A DNA stretch of 64,000 bases from Sulfitobacter sp. W027 (GCF_025143985.1 NZ_CP083567.1:124001-188000); one strand, 5' to 3'; positions 54,164-63,891 are shown, counted from the stretch's first letter. The notes: generated by a model not told the origin, from the letters alone. Translations and numbers: made by a program.

Positions 54164-54313
54164 ATGGCCTCCGATGAGCATAACAATACAGCCCCCAAAC
54201 GTAAGATACGTGAACGTAGGGCAGACAGCGGACAAGTGCGGGAGCGGATGGCGTTCGGCATGGCTATGGTGGTGCTATGGGCGCTTGGCCTCTGGTTCGT
54301 CTTTACGCACTGA
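54164..54313 (+). CDS. Small single-pass membrane protein (49 aa)
   Basis: Starts MASDEHNNTAPKRKIRERRA. A basic N-terminus is followed by a C-terminal membrane segment (FGMAMVVLWALGLWFVF) and a final Thr-His. The pattern of a positive cytoplasmic end plus one helix is coherent, and similar to the neighbouring 48-residue protein. No clear ribosome site. Function unknown. Confidence 0.45.
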   Translation: MASDEHNNTAPKRKIRERRADSGQVRERMAFGMAMVVLWALGLWFVFTH

Positions 54314-54588
54314 CTGTCATCTACTGGGGCAATGCACTGAAGCCTTTGGCGACAAACGCGAGCTCTAAAGGCGTATCATCTCATAAAGGATCCAAACGGC
54401 ACCATAGTGTAACGGCTTCAGATCAGTTGCTGAATTTTTTAGAGCAGCATTTTAGCGTATAATACGCTAGACTACCTTACCTATATTTTTGCCGGAAAAT
54501 GAAAAATAACTGAGTCTCCATGTTCTTAGGGGTCGACGTTGGTGTGTAGTGATACATATATGGGCGCATATCTGAAATAGAGGTTGAT

Positions 54589-54939
54589 ATGTTTACGAAA
54601 AATGACCTGAAAGCAATGTCACGAAAAGAGCTCGAGAAGCTTCTGTCTGATGTAAAAAAGGCATTGCAGGCGGCTCGAAACAGAGACCAGCGAGAGGCAA
54701 GAAAAGCTGCTACTAAGGCGGCCGCAGAATTTGGATTTTCCTTAGGGGAAATTTCTGAAACGCAACCCTCAACTCCTGCGAAAAAGCGAGCTAACGTTAA
54801 GAAAGCTTCGAAGCCTTCAATGCCAATGTATGCCAATCCAGACGACAAGAAACAGACCTGGACTGGTAAAGGCCGACAGCCGAATTGGTTCCGTAGTCAG
54901 ATCGAGAGCGGCACTGCGCCCGATGCTATGCGTATCTGA
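54589..54939 (+). CDS. H-NS-family DNA-binding protein (HvrA-like)
   Basis: 116 residues. An N-terminal coiled coil for oligomerisation (MSRKELEKLLSDVKKALQAA) and a Lys/Ala-rich linker precede the C-terminal H-NS DNA-binding motif YANPDDKKQTWTGKGRQPNW (about 83-102). In Rhodobacter, HvrA-type proteins modulate photosynthesis and nitrogen genes; plasmid-borne copies often silence foreign AT-rich DNA. AGAGGTT precedes the ATG. Its AT-rich surroundings suggest self-silencing or stealth function, which is inference. Confidence 0.9.
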   Translation: MFTKNDLKAMSRKELEKLLSDVKKALQAARNRDQREARKAATKAAAEFGFSLGEISETQPSTPAKKRANVKKASKPSMPMYANPDDKKQTWTGKGRQPNWFRSQIESGTAPDAMRI

Positions 54940-55284
54940 CCGGTGGAAACCTAGAATCTCAACTGTTTCGGGACCGAAAAGTACCTAGACCATCCGGGGA
55001 GCGAGACTGATGGTTAGCTACGCATTTCAAAATGGTTTTTCTCTGATGCGCAGCTACCTGCATTTCGTCCTCCCCGTTTTTATTGATCGGTATGAGGCCT
55101 CGGGAGAGAAGTCCTCTTGAGCGTTACGTCTACAAGGCGCCTACAGAATGACCACATTAGGCCTACAGGACGGCTACAGATGGGCCACAACAAGTACTTC
55201 TAAAATGCAATCTCGTTAACGGTTTTGAGGCGCCCTGGTGTTGTTGCACCTCGGACGAGGTTGCGCTGAATAAGGATTAAACCA
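54940..55284. other. Intergenic region upstream of mgtC
   Basis: No gene or RNA element is recognised. The stretch just before mgtC has an AAGGATTAA ribosome site. An mgtC-type leader (long, with a regulatory short frame) was looked for but not seen. Confidence 0.4.
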
Positions 55285-55782
55285 GTGTGGCAAGAAGTCT
55301 GGGCAACCATCATCAGCGAATTTTCCGATATTCCCGACTTGTCGACCATGACCCGTATAACACTTCGCTTGGTGTTGGCCGCGTTTTTGGGCGGGCTGCT
55401 TGGCTATGAACGAGAACTCAAAGCGCGAAGCGCCGGGGTGCGCACCCATATGCTGGTGGCTGTTGGTGCGGCACTCTTCGTGATTGGCCCATTACAGAGT
55501 GGCATGCCTACTCCAGACATGTCGCGGGTTCTGCAAGGTATCATCCAGGGCATTGGCTTTTTAGGGGCAGGAGCGATCATTATTCGCGTAGCAGAACAAA
55601 AGGTCCAAGGTCTGACGACCGCTGCAAACATTTGGGCTACCGCTGGGATTGGTATCGTCGCGGGGCTCGGTCTCGAGGCGACTGCGGTCCTAGCGACGGT
55701 GATCGTGCTGATCATCCTAGCCGTTATCCCGCGCATCCTACCGTCTTCGGTTAGACCCAACGGGGCCCAAGAAGGACAATAA
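55285..55782 (+). CDS. mgtC: MgtC/SapB family membrane protein
   Basis: 165 residues from a GTG start. Family motifs: [20 protein letters not shown] (near residue 30-50), [30 protein letters not shown] and [23 protein letters not shown]. Four or five membrane segments, with the short C-terminus lacking the ACT-like extension of Salmonella MgtC. The family is linked to survival in low Mg2+ and inhibition of ATP synthase in pathogens; the role here is unknown. Confidence 0.9.
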   Translation: MWQEVWATIISEFSDIPDLSTMTRITLRLVLAAFLGGLLGYERELKARSAGVRTHMLVAVGAALFVIGPLQSGMPTPDMSRVLQGIIQGIGFLGAGAIIIRVAEQKVQGLTTAANIWATAGIGIVAGLGLEATAVLATVIVLIILAVIPRILPSSVRPNGAQEGQ

Positions 55783-55877
55783 CCCTATTAGATTCCCCTT
55801 TACCCCGCCCGGTGGCCTATCGTTTCAAGGGGTTATCCAACGTAATAGGTATTTGGTTTAAATTACGTAGGGCACCC

Positions 55878-56522
55878 TCAATGCATTATGGCATCCGCTC
55901 CGGCTGCAACTGACATCGCGACGAGAACCGTCAGGACTATCGAGGCCAGCCCCATGCCGATACCTGCAAGTACAACCAGTCCGTCGCGTTCAACAAAGCC
56001 AATACCTGCGACGAAAAGCGAAATAGCAGGAAACCACCCGCTGAGCGGTAAAGGCACAAACAGTGCCAAGGCGATTCCTAAAAGAAGCAATCCGATTAGA
56101 CGCTCAGTTTTGGGTTGGAATACGCCTTGCAGGCGCGGTCGAGTCAGGCGCTCAACTCGTCGGGAAACCGGCCGTAGACGCAGCACAGTATTTCTCAGGG
56201 AAGAACGGGACAGAGACCGTTTGGCAATCCAAGGCGGCAGCCAAATATAAGAACGTCCGAGCACCAGTTGAGCACTAAAGAACACCAAGGGGATGGCCGT
56301 CACAAGCGTGGCGCCGGGAGGCAGCGGCAGAAGGTTAATTAGGGATGACAGCAGAATGGCCCAACCGAATGACCGCTCCCCCAACCGCTCTAAGAGATGA
56401 CCAAGGGGTATCGCGTTGCGCTGGCGCTCACTCCGAAGCACGCAAAGCAAATTGAACGATAGAGAACGACTTTTGACGGTTCTTTGTCTTTTCGACAGTG
56501 GATAACTGGAGTTGATTGTCAC
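55878..56522 (-). CDS. exoD: ExoD-family membrane protein
   Basis: 214 residues from GTG (AGGAGAG site). ExoD hallmarks: IPLGHLLERLGERSFGWAIL, NLLPLPPGATLVTAIPLVFF and the C-terminal FVPLPLSGWFPAISLFVAGI helix pair. In Sinorhizobium, ExoD affects exopolysaccharide and alkaline-pH survival. Membrane protein with about five segments. It is convergent with mgtC. Confidence 0.87.
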   Translation of the reverse strand: MTINSSYPLSKRQRTVKSRSLSFNLLCVLRSERQRNAIPLGHLLERLGERSFGWAILLSSLINLLPLPPGATLVTAIPLVFFSAQLVLGRSYIWLPPWIAKRSLSRSSLRNTVLRLRPVSRRVERLTRPRLQGVFQPKTERLIGLLLLGIALALFVPLPLSGWFPAISLFVAGIGFVERDGLVVLAGIGMGLASIVLTVLVAMSVAAGADAIMH

Positions 56523-56745
56523 AACTCTCCTAAGCCTCGATGGGGAGGCGTTAAGAAAAGTGTCTCTTGGATGGTCGCCATTGGCCTGCCTTTACCTTGA
56601 GGGCCAAATCTGCCCGGCGCGTTGGTTGGCAGGTCCCTTTGGAATCCGCCTGTTCCACTCTTGTAGGGAGCTGCATGGAACTCTATTTGGGTATGAACCT
56701 GAGGGAACCAAGAGCCTATGCAATATTCTTACGAACTGAGACCGC

Positions 56746-57711
56746 ATGGGCATTGATCTGATCTACATCGCAGCTGGCCTCGTTTTGCTTTTCGCCGGGG
56801 GTGAAGGGCTTGTACGCGGCAGCGTTGCGATTGCAGAACGAGCTGGGCTCTCCAAAATGGTGATCGGGCTGACCATCGTCGGGTTTGGTACCTCAGCCCC
56901 CGAGTTACTGGTCTCCTTAAAAGCCGCGTTCAGCGGGGCCCCCGAGATTGCTCTGGGCAATGTGGTCGGAAGCAATATCGCCAATATCCTACTCATCATC
57001 GGGGCTGGGGCCTTGATCATGCCGATCGCCGGTTGGGATAGGTCTGCTGTACGGGAAGCGATGGTAGCGGCCTTGGTCGCTTTCGCGCTGTTTGGTTTGC
57101 TTAAAGGCGCGTTCCTGGATCGGCTAGAAGGGGTTCTCCTGCTGGCGGTGCTCGCTGTCTACTTGGGTGCGACGTTCTGGATGGAGAAGCGTAGCCGCGA
57201 CTCCCAGATGTTCGAGCGCGAAGCCGAAGAGTTTGAAGGCTACGGTGCCTCAAGAATGAGTTTGGCTACAGGCTTTGTTCTAGGCGGCATCGTAGCGCTC
57301 GTGGTGGGTGCTAATCTGCTGGTGTCCGGGGCCGGGTCCATCGCGAAAACGCTCGGGGTTTCCGATGCTGTGATTGGCCTGTCCCTCGTAGCCATCGGCA
57401 CCTCCCTACCTGAACTAGCCACATCTATATCTGCGGCCCTCAAAAAGCAGTCTGACGTTGTCATAGGCAATGTGATCGGGAGCAATATTTTTAACGTTTT
57501 GGCGATCCTCGGGATCACATCCGCGATTGTTCCGATCGAAGTGAGTGAACGGTTTCAGGGGTTTGACATGGTGTTCATGCTGCTCCTGTCCTGCGGTCTG
57601 GCGGTGATTTTATTTGCAGTCAAGCGCATCGGACGAGTAGCCGGTTTCCTGTTCATAGCGGGTTATGCAGTTTACATTGGATACCTGTTCCAAAGCGGTG
57701 CGATCAGCTAA
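56746..57711 (+). CDS. Calcium/sodium antiporter (CaCA family, YrbG-like)
   Basis: 321 residues, ten membrane segments in two inverted halves. Each half contains the alpha repeat: VGFGTSAPELLVSLKAAFSG with GNVVGSNIANILLIIG in the first, and VAIGTSLPELATSISAALKK with GNVIGSNIFNVLAILG in the second. The acidic residues that bind Ca2+ (SAPEL/SLPEL Glu) are present. It exports Ca2+ in exchange for Na+ or H+. Intact. Confidence 0.92.
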   Translation: MGIDLIYIAAGLVLLFAGGEGLVRGSVAIAERAGLSKMVIGLTIVGFGTSAPELLVSLKAAFSGAPEIALGNVVGSNIANILLIIGAGALIMPIAGWDRSAVREAMVAALVAFALFGLLKGAFLDRLEGVLLLAVLAVYLGATFWMEKRSRDSQMFEREAEEFEGYGASRMSLATGFVLGGIVALVVGANLLVSGAGSIAKTLGVSDAVIGLSLVAIGTSLPELATSISAALKKQSDVVIGNVIGSNIFNVLAILGITSAIVPIEVSERFQGFDMVFMLLLSCGLAVILFAVKRIGRVAGFLFIAGYAVYIGYLFQSGAIS

Positions 57712-57777
57712 ATCCTGCTGAACTATCGTGTGGGTAAGGTTAGGGGGTTACTTAAACCAAACCTATTAGGCGGCCAA

Positions 57778-58239
57778 TCAATCGCACTCGGTGCTCACCA
57801 TGGTCTCATCTGGCACCTGCGTGTTGCAATAGAACCCTGCGTCAAGATCGGTGTCGATCAGAATAGCATCTTCAAAAACAGCGGCCTTCAGAACCGTGTT
57901 CTCGAACGACACGTTGACGAGCTTGGCGCCGGTAAAACTCGCGCCCGTAAGATCGGCAGAGTCAAAGGAAACATTTTCAAGGGTTGCCTGGTCAAACAGC
58001 GAAAGGTTGAGACCTGCTTCCGAGAAATCCACGTCCTTTAATTGAGCTTCGGTCAGGTCTATGCCGGTCAGCTTCCGACCTGTAAGGTCCAGATGCTCGA
58101 AGGTACATCCAGGACATTTTCCGAGCATACGCAATTGCTTCTCCTCATCCGGTTCCTGCCCGATAGCGGACGTGCCAAAGAGAGAAACGACGGTCAGAAG
58201 CACGCCAAGGCGGCTCGTCGAAAACACAAAATTTTTCAA
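57778..58239 (-). CDS. Secreted pentapeptide-repeat protein
   Basis: 153 residues from a TTG start preceded by TAAGGCGG. A signal peptide (RLGVLLTVVSLFGTSAIG) is followed by a CPGC pair (CGTC-like, maybe redox or haem related) and about 15 pentapeptide repeats of the A(D/N)LxX type (LDLTGRKLTGIDLTEAQLKD and onward), which form a right-handed beta-helix. A C-terminal Cys pair (FYCN, TECD) may form a disulfide. Periplasmic; function unknown. Confidence 0.85.
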   Translation of the reverse strand: MKNFVFSTSRLGVLLTVVSLFGTSAIGQEPDEEKQLRMLGKCPGCTFEHLDLTGRKLTGIDLTEAQLKDVDFSEAGLNLSLFDQATLENVSFDSADLTGASFTGAKLVNVSFENTVLKAAVFEDAILIDTDLDAGFYCNTQVPDETMVSTECD

Positions 58240-58266
58240 GAAGTACCGCCTTAGCCTACATGGCCT

Positions 58267-58518
58267 TTAAAAATCAAAAAGCTCGCTTAAGAAGCCTTCG
58301 CGCCGCTTCTTTTTATAGGGCCTGCCATGGTCGTGATCTTGTCTCGAACTGCGCAGGGAGGCGACCTCTCGGGGTGCAGGGTCGGGACTCGACCGTTCAA
58401 TGATCTTGTCTAGCTCGCCTCGGTCCAACCAAACCCCACGACATTGGGGGCAATAGTCAATTTCAACACCGGAGCGATCTGTCATCACCAGCTGGGTTCC
58501 ATCGATCGGACATTGCAT
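58267..58518 (-). CDS. TFIIB-type zinc-ribbon protein
   Basis: 83 residues. MQCPIDG and DYCPQCRGVWLDRGELDKII give the four cysteines and the conserved W-L-D-x-G-E-L of the zf-TFIIB family. A basic, His/Lys-rich linker leads to the FLSELFDF end typical of the group. AAGGAGG precedes the ATG. Function unknown; probably cytoplasmic metal- or nucleic-acid-binding. Confidence 0.88.
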   Translation of the reverse strand: MQCPIDGTQLVMTDRSGVEIDYCPQCRGVWLDRGELDKIIERSSPDPAPREVASLRSSRQDHDHGRPYKKKRREGFLSELFDF

Positions 58519-58745
58519 TGGTTAGCCTCCTTCATTCCTGAGTTAATTGGGCACCCGCAATGCAAACTGCAACCTCTTCAAGACTATTATCGTCAAACCC
58601 TCTGTGCGTTTGATAGGCTGGGGCGGAGCCAGCCAAGTTACGATTTTCAGAAAACTCTGCAAGATAAGGACTAGCCGCGCAGCAGTGAACGCCAGGTGGA
58701 CCTGTAGAGTGGGGGTGCATGCCTGCTCTCCGGGTGCGAGCTAGA

Positions 58746-59159
58746 TCAGGCGTGGTTTGGGGGATCTAGCTGCTGAGCACGCCGGTGATCAGGTGATGCG
58801 GCGCTTTTCAAACAAGCTATGACTGTCTCCGGCAGATAGGGTTTAGCAATAAATGTCGAGCCGGTAGGAAGACTGTTTGCCGCCACATTTGAGGCTCCGG
58901 ATGCAACAATGATCGCAATGTGGGGCCATCTGCGGCGCACAATCTTTACCAACTCTAAACCGTTTATTGAGCCAGGCATCTCAATATTTGTGAACATGAT
59001 GCCTATGTCATTATGCGAAGTGAGAATTGTGAATGCTTTGGCCGCATGTGCAGCAGCATATCCCGAGAGGCCCGCATCCTCCACAAGGCCCATGGCCGCG
59101 AGGCGCAAAAATGGTTCAGCTTCTACGACGAGAACGCCGCATGCGTCACGAACGATCAT
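58746..59159 (-). CDS. Degenerate response-regulator receiver domain (no phosphoacceptor Asp)
   Basis: 137-residue stand-alone receiver domain. The phosphoacceptor Asp is replaced by Asn58 (FTNIEMPG where family members have TDI/TDV-MPG), and the acidic pocket is reduced to Glu13-Ala14 (VVEAEP for VVEDEP). Ser87 and Lys106 (FIAKPY) are kept. It cannot be phosphorylated in the normal way, so it may be an always-on or always-off adaptor. Divergent from the PAS histidine kinase, 240 bp away. Confidence 0.88.
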   Translation of the reverse strand: MIVRDACGVLVVEAEPFLRLAAMGLVEDAGLSGYAAAHAAKAFTILTSHNDIGIMFTNIEMPGSINGLELVKIVRRRWPHIAIIVASGASNVAANSLPTGSTFIAKPYLPETVIACLKSAASPDHRRAQQLDPPNHA

Positions 59160-59398
59160 ATCAGAGATATCCTTATGCGCTGAGGTTTACATAGTATGCT
59201 GAGCTAACATTCATTGCTAGATAAGCGTTTAATGTCATTTTCAGCTGACCTACCCCTTTCCTCACTAAAGCCACTTTCCCGACAAGTATTTAACAACATT
59301 GAGTAGCCATAGGATTCTTTCCTCCACGCTAGGAGGGTGGTTAAGTAGCAATGGCGCCGCATCGCTAAAAAATGCACTTGCCCGAGGAAGGTGTCCCT

Positions 59399-60946
59399 AT
59401 GAAAAAACATACGCTCCGCGCCTCTCCTGAAAATTGTCCGACCGACCGACTTAAAGCTCGAGATGATCCGGTAAATATGGGAACGCATGCCATAGCGATC
59501 GAAACTATGGAAACGGCGTTGGCCGCTGCTCGGATAGCCGTGTTTGAGCTCGATCTGGTTGCAGACACCTCGAATGTCTCAGCAACTTGGCGTGATCTTA
59601 TGGATGTCGACCTATCCGACGGCGTCGACTTTCAAACAGAATGGCGAAAGAGGATCCACCGTGACGACGAAGTGCTTATCGAACGCGCATTGGCTGACTA
59701 CGTAAATGGCCAAGCCCCCCGGGTGGCAGTAGAATATCGGCTACGTTCACGTGATGGGTTGGACTGGCTCTGGATGCGTACAGATGCCGAAGCAACTGAG
59801 TGGGATGTTCAGGGGAATGCTCTCAACTTGGTCGGGACACAACGCGATATTACAGACCGAAAACGCGCCGAGATAGCGCTGCAAGATAGCGAAGAACAAT
59901 TTAGGTCTCTGATGAACAATGCCCCCATTGGAACAGCCTTGGTTTCATTGGAGGGTCAGTGGCTGGCGACAAATGCAGCAATGACTGCTTTCCTTGGCTA
60001 TTCAGAAGAAGAACTGAGAAGCACAGATTTCCAGTCCATAACGCATGAGGACGATCTGGAAAATTGCCTTTTGAAAGTCCAAAAAATTTTAAGTGGTGAA
60101 ATTGACGCTTTCGAACTCGATAAAAGGTATGTGCGCCCCGATGGAGAGATCGTTTGGGGGCATCTCTGCGTGGTTCTTGTGCGGAGCGATGATGGCCAAC
60201 CTTTGCACTACATAACTCAGGTCTTAGACATAACTGAGAATCGGAAGTTGGATTTCCTCAGGAACGAGTTCATGTCCATCATTGCTCATGAATTACGCAC
60301 GCCCGTGACGGCAGTCGTAGGGGCGCTGGATATGCTCGACGTCGTTTGTCCCAATGGTCCAATAGAAAAAGTACAGCAGCTTGTAAAAATTGCCAAACGC
60401 GGAGGGGACCGGTTGCGCACAGCGTTGGAAGATCTACTCGACTTCGAACAGGTGTCAGGCGGAGCTTTATCCCTCAACTTGACTGAAACAAATATTATCG
60501 AAATTTTAGGAGAGGCGCTGCTGAAGAGCCAACCCGTCATGGATCAGCATAAAAGTTCAGCCCGCATGATCCTACAGGAAAGCGAGATTTCCTGGAAATG
60601 CGATCCGGTTCTGTTGGATAAAGCGCTTAGGCACCTGCTCTCAAATGCTGCTAAATTTTCTCCTGATGATACTGAGGTTCGGGTTATAATCGCGAGGGAT
60701 ACAAGCCAATTAAGCATCCGTGTAAAAGATTCAGGCCCCGGAATTCCCGATAATCTTCAGGAGAAGGTATTTCAGCCTTTCTGGCAGCAAGACACATCTG
60801 ACACAAGGGAGCAGCAGGGTGTTGGCCTCGGACTCACTATTTCCCGCCAGGCGATCCGAAGAATGGGGGGTGAGCTATCAATCGTGGCCTGTGGTGGGCC
60901 GGGGGCTGAGTTTCTCATCACACTTCCCGCATGCCCCTCGCAATGA
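59399..60946 (+). CDS. PAS-domain sensor histidine kinase
   Basis: 515 residues. Two PAS domains at about 35-155 and 160-280 (each ending with a PAC motif: TQRDITDRKRAE, TQVLDITENRKL). HisKA follows with phospho-acceptor His297 in FMSIIAHELRTPV. The HATPase domain has its N-box near 415 (LLSNAAKFSPDD), DSGPGIPDNLQEKVFQPFWQ and GVGLGLTISRQ. No membrane segment, so cytoplasmic, sensing an internal or diffusible signal. AGGAAGG precedes the ATG at 59399. Its natural partner could be the neighbouring receiver, although that lacks the Asp. Confidence 0.9.
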   Translation: MKKHTLRASPENCPTDRLKARDDPVNMGTHAIAIETMETALAAARIAVFELDLVADTSNVSATWRDLMDVDLSDGVDFQTEWRKRIHRDDEVLIERALADYVNGQAPRVAVEYRLRSRDGLDWLWMRTDAEATEWDVQGNALNLVGTQRDITDRKRAEIALQDSEEQFRSLMNNAPIGTALVSLEGQWLATNAAMTAFLGYSEEELRSTDFQSITHEDDLENCLLKVQKILSGEIDAFELDKRYVRPDGEIVWGHLCVVLVRSDDGQPLHYITQVLDITENRKLDFLRNEFMSIIAHELRTPVTAVVGALDMLDVVCPNGPIEKVQQLVKIAKRGGDRLRTALEDLLDFEQVSGGALSLNLTETNIIEILGEALLKSQPVMDQHKSSARMILQESEISWKCDPVLLDKALRHLLSNAAKFSPDDTEVRVIIARDTSQLSIRVKDSGPGIPDNLQEKVFQPFWQQDTSDTREQQGVGLGLTISRQAIRRMGGELSIVACGGPGAEFLITLPACPSQ

Positions 60947-61144
60947 ACTTGCGTCGGGAGTTCATGCCCAAGTCACGAGAGCTCGACCCAGTTCATAAAG
61001 GTCTCAGACGTCTATGCCCTGACCCTAGTAAAGCCACACATAGACGATGCCATTCAAAACCTCTGCGAGAGTTATGATCTGACCTGCTCCCCTGAAATGT
61101 CCTCGATTTGAGGTTAGCCTGTTCTCCAATTGAGGAGATAAAAG

Positions 61145-61411
61145 ATGAAGAGAAGCCGTTTCAGCGAAGAACAGATTATTGGCATCCTGAAGGAGCACCA
61201 GGCAGGGCTCGGCGCGAAGGAGCTGTGCCGGAAGCACGGCATCAGCGATGGGACCTTCTATAAATGGCGCTCGAAGTATGGCGGCATGGAAGTGTCTGAG
61301 GCCAGGCGGTTGAAAGCGCTTGAGGCCGAGAACGCCAAGCTGAAGAAGATGCTGGCGGAACATATGCTCGACGTCGCCACGCTAAAGGAAATGCTGGGAA
61401 AAAACTTCTGA
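61145..61411 (+). CDS. IS407-group transposase OrfA
   Basis: 88 residues. Helix-turn-helix ([40 protein letters not shown]) and a leucine-zipper helix. AGGAGATAAAAG precedes the ATG. Near its end A6 at 61399-61404 (GGGAAAAAACTTCTGA) is a likely site of -1 ribosomal frameshifting into orfB. Confidence 0.92.
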   Translation: MKRSRFSEEQIIGILKEHQAGLGAKELCRKHGISDGTFYKWRSKYGGMEVSEARRLKALEAENAKLKKMLAEHMLDVATLKEMLGKNF

Positions 61412-61434
61412 AGCCCGGTGCAAGGCGGAGAGCT

Positions 61435-62253
61435 GTGGACTGGGCCATGACAGAGAAGAACTACAACCAGCGGCGAGCCTGTGCCTTGGTCGGGATTGAT
61501 CCGCGCGTCTATCGCCGACGATCAACCAGGTCAGGGGACGCCGAGCTGCGGGAAAGGCTGAAAGAACTGTCCGGGGAGCGAAGGCGGTTCGGCTATCGAA
61601 GGCTGCACCTCTTGCTCGGGCGCGAGGGCTGGCATGTGAACTGGAAGAAACTCTACCGGATTTACCGCGAAGAGGGGCTGACAGTGCGCAAGCGTGGCGG
61701 TCGAAAGCGTGCCATCGGTACACGGGCGCCGATGGCGATACCGCAAGGGCCGAACCAGCGTTGGTCTCTGGACTTCGTCTCGGACAGCCTCTCGGACGGC
61801 CGCCGCTTCCGCGTGCTCTGCGTTATCGACGACTTCAGCAGAGAATGCCTGGCAACAGTCGTGGACACCTCCCTGTCGGGGCAGCGCGTTAGCCGCGAGC
61901 TCGATAACATCGCCCAGGTGCGTGGCTATCCATGCATGGTGGTCAGCGACAATGGAACGGAGCTGACATCGAACGCCATCCTGAAATGGCAGGAGGAACG
62001 GAAGGTCGAGTGGCACTACATCGCTCCAGGAAAGCCCATGCAGAACGGCTTCGTCGAAAGTTTCAATGGCCGTCTGCGCGACGAGTGCCTCAACGAGCAT
62101 TTGTTCGCCAACTTGCGCCACGCCTGGGATCTGATCTCTGCTTGGCGCGAGGACTACAATCACCATCGCCCACACACGAGCCTCGACGGGCTCACCCCGT
62201 GGGAGTATCACCAAAGGTCAGTAGAGGACCAAACCCTGAACAGAGCGAACTAA
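61435..62253 (+). CDS. IS407-group transposase OrfB (DDE integrase)
   Basis: 272 residues. Integrase core: [20 protein letters not shown] (Asp), [15 protein letters not shown] (Asp) and [20 protein letters not shown] (Glu), ending [18 protein letters not shown]. Its frame also opens 5' of the annotated start, and an OrfAB fusion is expected through the A6 site. Intact. Confidence 0.93.
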   Translation: MDWAMTEKNYNQRRACALVGIDPRVYRRRSTRSGDAELRERLKELSGERRRFGYRRLHLLLGREGWHVNWKKLYRIYREEGLTVRKRGGRKRAIGTRAPMAIPQGPNQRWSLDFVSDSLSDGRRFRVLCVIDDFSRECLATVVDTSLSGQRVSRELDNIAQVRGYPCMVVSDNGTELTSNAILKWQEERKVEWHYIAPGKPMQNGFVESFNGRLRDECLNEHLFANLRHAWDLISAWREDYNHHRPHTSLDGLTPWEYHQRSVEDQTLNRAN

Positions 62254-62466
62254 AGAACGCGGACTCTAAGGGGAGCAGGTCAGATCAGGTAAACTTGTGT
62301 TGTTGTCGCCATTGTCTACCACCTTCCACCATGTCGGCTGGCAATCAAAAAGTGTGTAGTCAACTCTTCGCCGGTTAGTCTGGCATCACGAGACCGATTG
62401 GCCAAGCGTTTTTGGCCGGTGGAAGAGTAATAGTTAGGAAGGCCGAGCCGATATAATAGGCACCTC

Positions 62467-63885
62467 TTATACCAGCTCTCTCCAGAATGATGGAGAGAGG
62501 AGCGCAAAGACTGTTAGCATTTCTAATCGACCAGCGTACATTCCTAAAGACAAGAGCCATTTTGCCCCATCTGGTAGCGAGGAGAAGTTGCCTGCAGGGC
62601 CTATGATGTTGCCTAGACCGGGCCCAACATTAGCCACTGCGGTGAGGGCACCACTAATCGAGGTCGTCATGTCCAAACCGAACGAGTTAAGAGCTACTGC
62701 GAGGCCCATTACTGTAGCAGCATAGAGGGTGAAGAAGGTCATCACCCCGTTGATAACATCATATTCGACCACCCGTCCTTCGTAGCGGGTTGGAAAAACT
62801 CCATGAGGCTGATGAATATGCCGCATCTGGGCGTATACGCTGCGAAACACGACCACCCATCGCATCATTTTACCGCCTCCCGATGTAGAGCCCGTACATC
62901 CGCCTAAAGCAGTGAGGCATAAGAATGCAGTCGCGGCAAAGGGGCCCCACAGTGTATAGTCGGTAGTCGCAAACCCTGTGGTGGTTACAACCGAGACGAC
63001 ATTGAAGGCTACCAGCCGCAAGGTCTCAAGAACCGGTGTGTGTGCTGTAATGACGCGCCATAATGTCAGAATGAAGATCGCCGATGACAGAGAGATAAGC
63101 AGGGCGTGGATTTGTTCACTGCGGAAGGCACCCCTTGTCAGCACGCGGATATACCACGCGAACGGCAGGGCCGCTGTCAGCATAAAAAACGTTCCCATCC
63201 ATTGCAGGTAAGCGCTGTCGAAAAGGCCGAATGAGGAATCTGAGGTAGAGTAGCCGCCAGATGATACGGTCGTGAAGGCGTGTACGAGCGCTTCAAATCC
63301 GGTCATGCCGCCGGAAAGATAGGCGATAGCGCAAATGAAGGTCAGGGCAAGATAGATCCAGACCGTTGCTGAAGCAAACCGAGCGGCACTGGCGAGCGCC
63401 TTCTCCCCTTTCTCTGAGCTTTCTGTTTGATAAAGCTGCATGCCACCAACGCGCATGATTGGCAGCAGAGCTATGCCTGCGACAATGAAACCGACCCCGC
63501 CGATCCATTGAAGCAGTGCCCGCCAAAGCAAGATACCGTGATCCGTGTTGTCGAGTCCCGTCATTACGGTTGAGCCGGTGGTGGTAATCCCCGACATGGA
63601 TTCAAAGAACGCGTCGGAAAAAGACAGCCCCCAAAGCCACAGAGGAAGGCCCCCTGCCAAAGCCGCGACGAACCATGCGCTGCCGGTGAGAAGGAAGGAA
63701 TGCCGACGGTCCAATCCGGAGCCGCGCCCCATAGCGCTGACACAAACACCACCCCCAATGGAAAGGGTGATCAACGCTGCCTCCAAGAATATAACACGCG
63801 TTGCGGGGAAGATGAGCGCATCGAAGGCCATTAGAACGCCAAGGCCGAGCAAAAGTAGGCCGTTGATGAATACCACGATTGCCAT
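62467..63885 (-). CDS. trkH: Trk-type potassium uptake membrane subunit
   Basis: 472 residues with about ten membrane segments in four P-loop repeats. Filter-like sequences are visible: SGITTTGSTVMTG, FTTVSSGGYST, VVTTTGFATTDYT and AVANVGPGLG, which match the TxGxx filters of TrkH. It moves K+ with the cytoplasmic TrkA regulator, not encoded here. It starts 6 bases after the stop of an OmpR-type regulator gene, indicating an operon. Intact. Confidence 0.93.
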   Translation of the reverse strand: MAIVVFINGLLLLGLGVLMAFDALIFPATRVIFLEAALITLSIGGGVCVSAMGRGSGLDRRHSFLLTGSAWFVAALAGGLPLWLWGLSFSDAFFESMSGITTTGSTVMTGLDNTDHGILLWRALLQWIGGVGFIVAGIALLPIMRVGGMQLYQTESSEKGEKALASAARFASATVWIYLALTFICAIAYLSGGMTGFEALVHAFTTVSSGGYSTSDSSFGLFDSAYLQWMGTFFMLTAALPFAWYIRVLTRGAFRSEQIHALLISLSSAIFILTLWRVITAHTPVLETLRLVAFNVVSVVTTTGFATTDYTLWGPFAATAFLCLTALGGCTGSTSGGGKMMRWVVVFRSVYAQMRHIHQPHGVFPTRYEGRVVEYDVINGVMTFFTLYAATVMGLAVALNSFGLDMTTSISGALTAVANVGPGLGNIIGPAGNFSSLPDGAKWLLSLGMYAGRLEMLTVFALLSPSFWRELV

Positions 63886-63891
63886 GCCGCC

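Larger units (their letters stand above)
61080..62282 (+). mobile_element. IS3-family insertion sequence, IS407 group
   Basis: 1203 bp with ends TGACCTGCTCCCCTGA on the left and TGACCTGCTCCCCTTA on the right (opposite strand), flanked by GATC (61076-61079 and 62283-62286). The 4-bp duplication is typical of the IS407 group. OrfA and OrfB are in -1 relation. The element is intact and appears recently inserted. Confidence 0.92.

Noticed and set aside
54940..55284. Mg2+-sensing leader upstream of mgtC
   Set aside because: No proline-rich leader peptide or strong alternative hairpins were seen before the GTG start.
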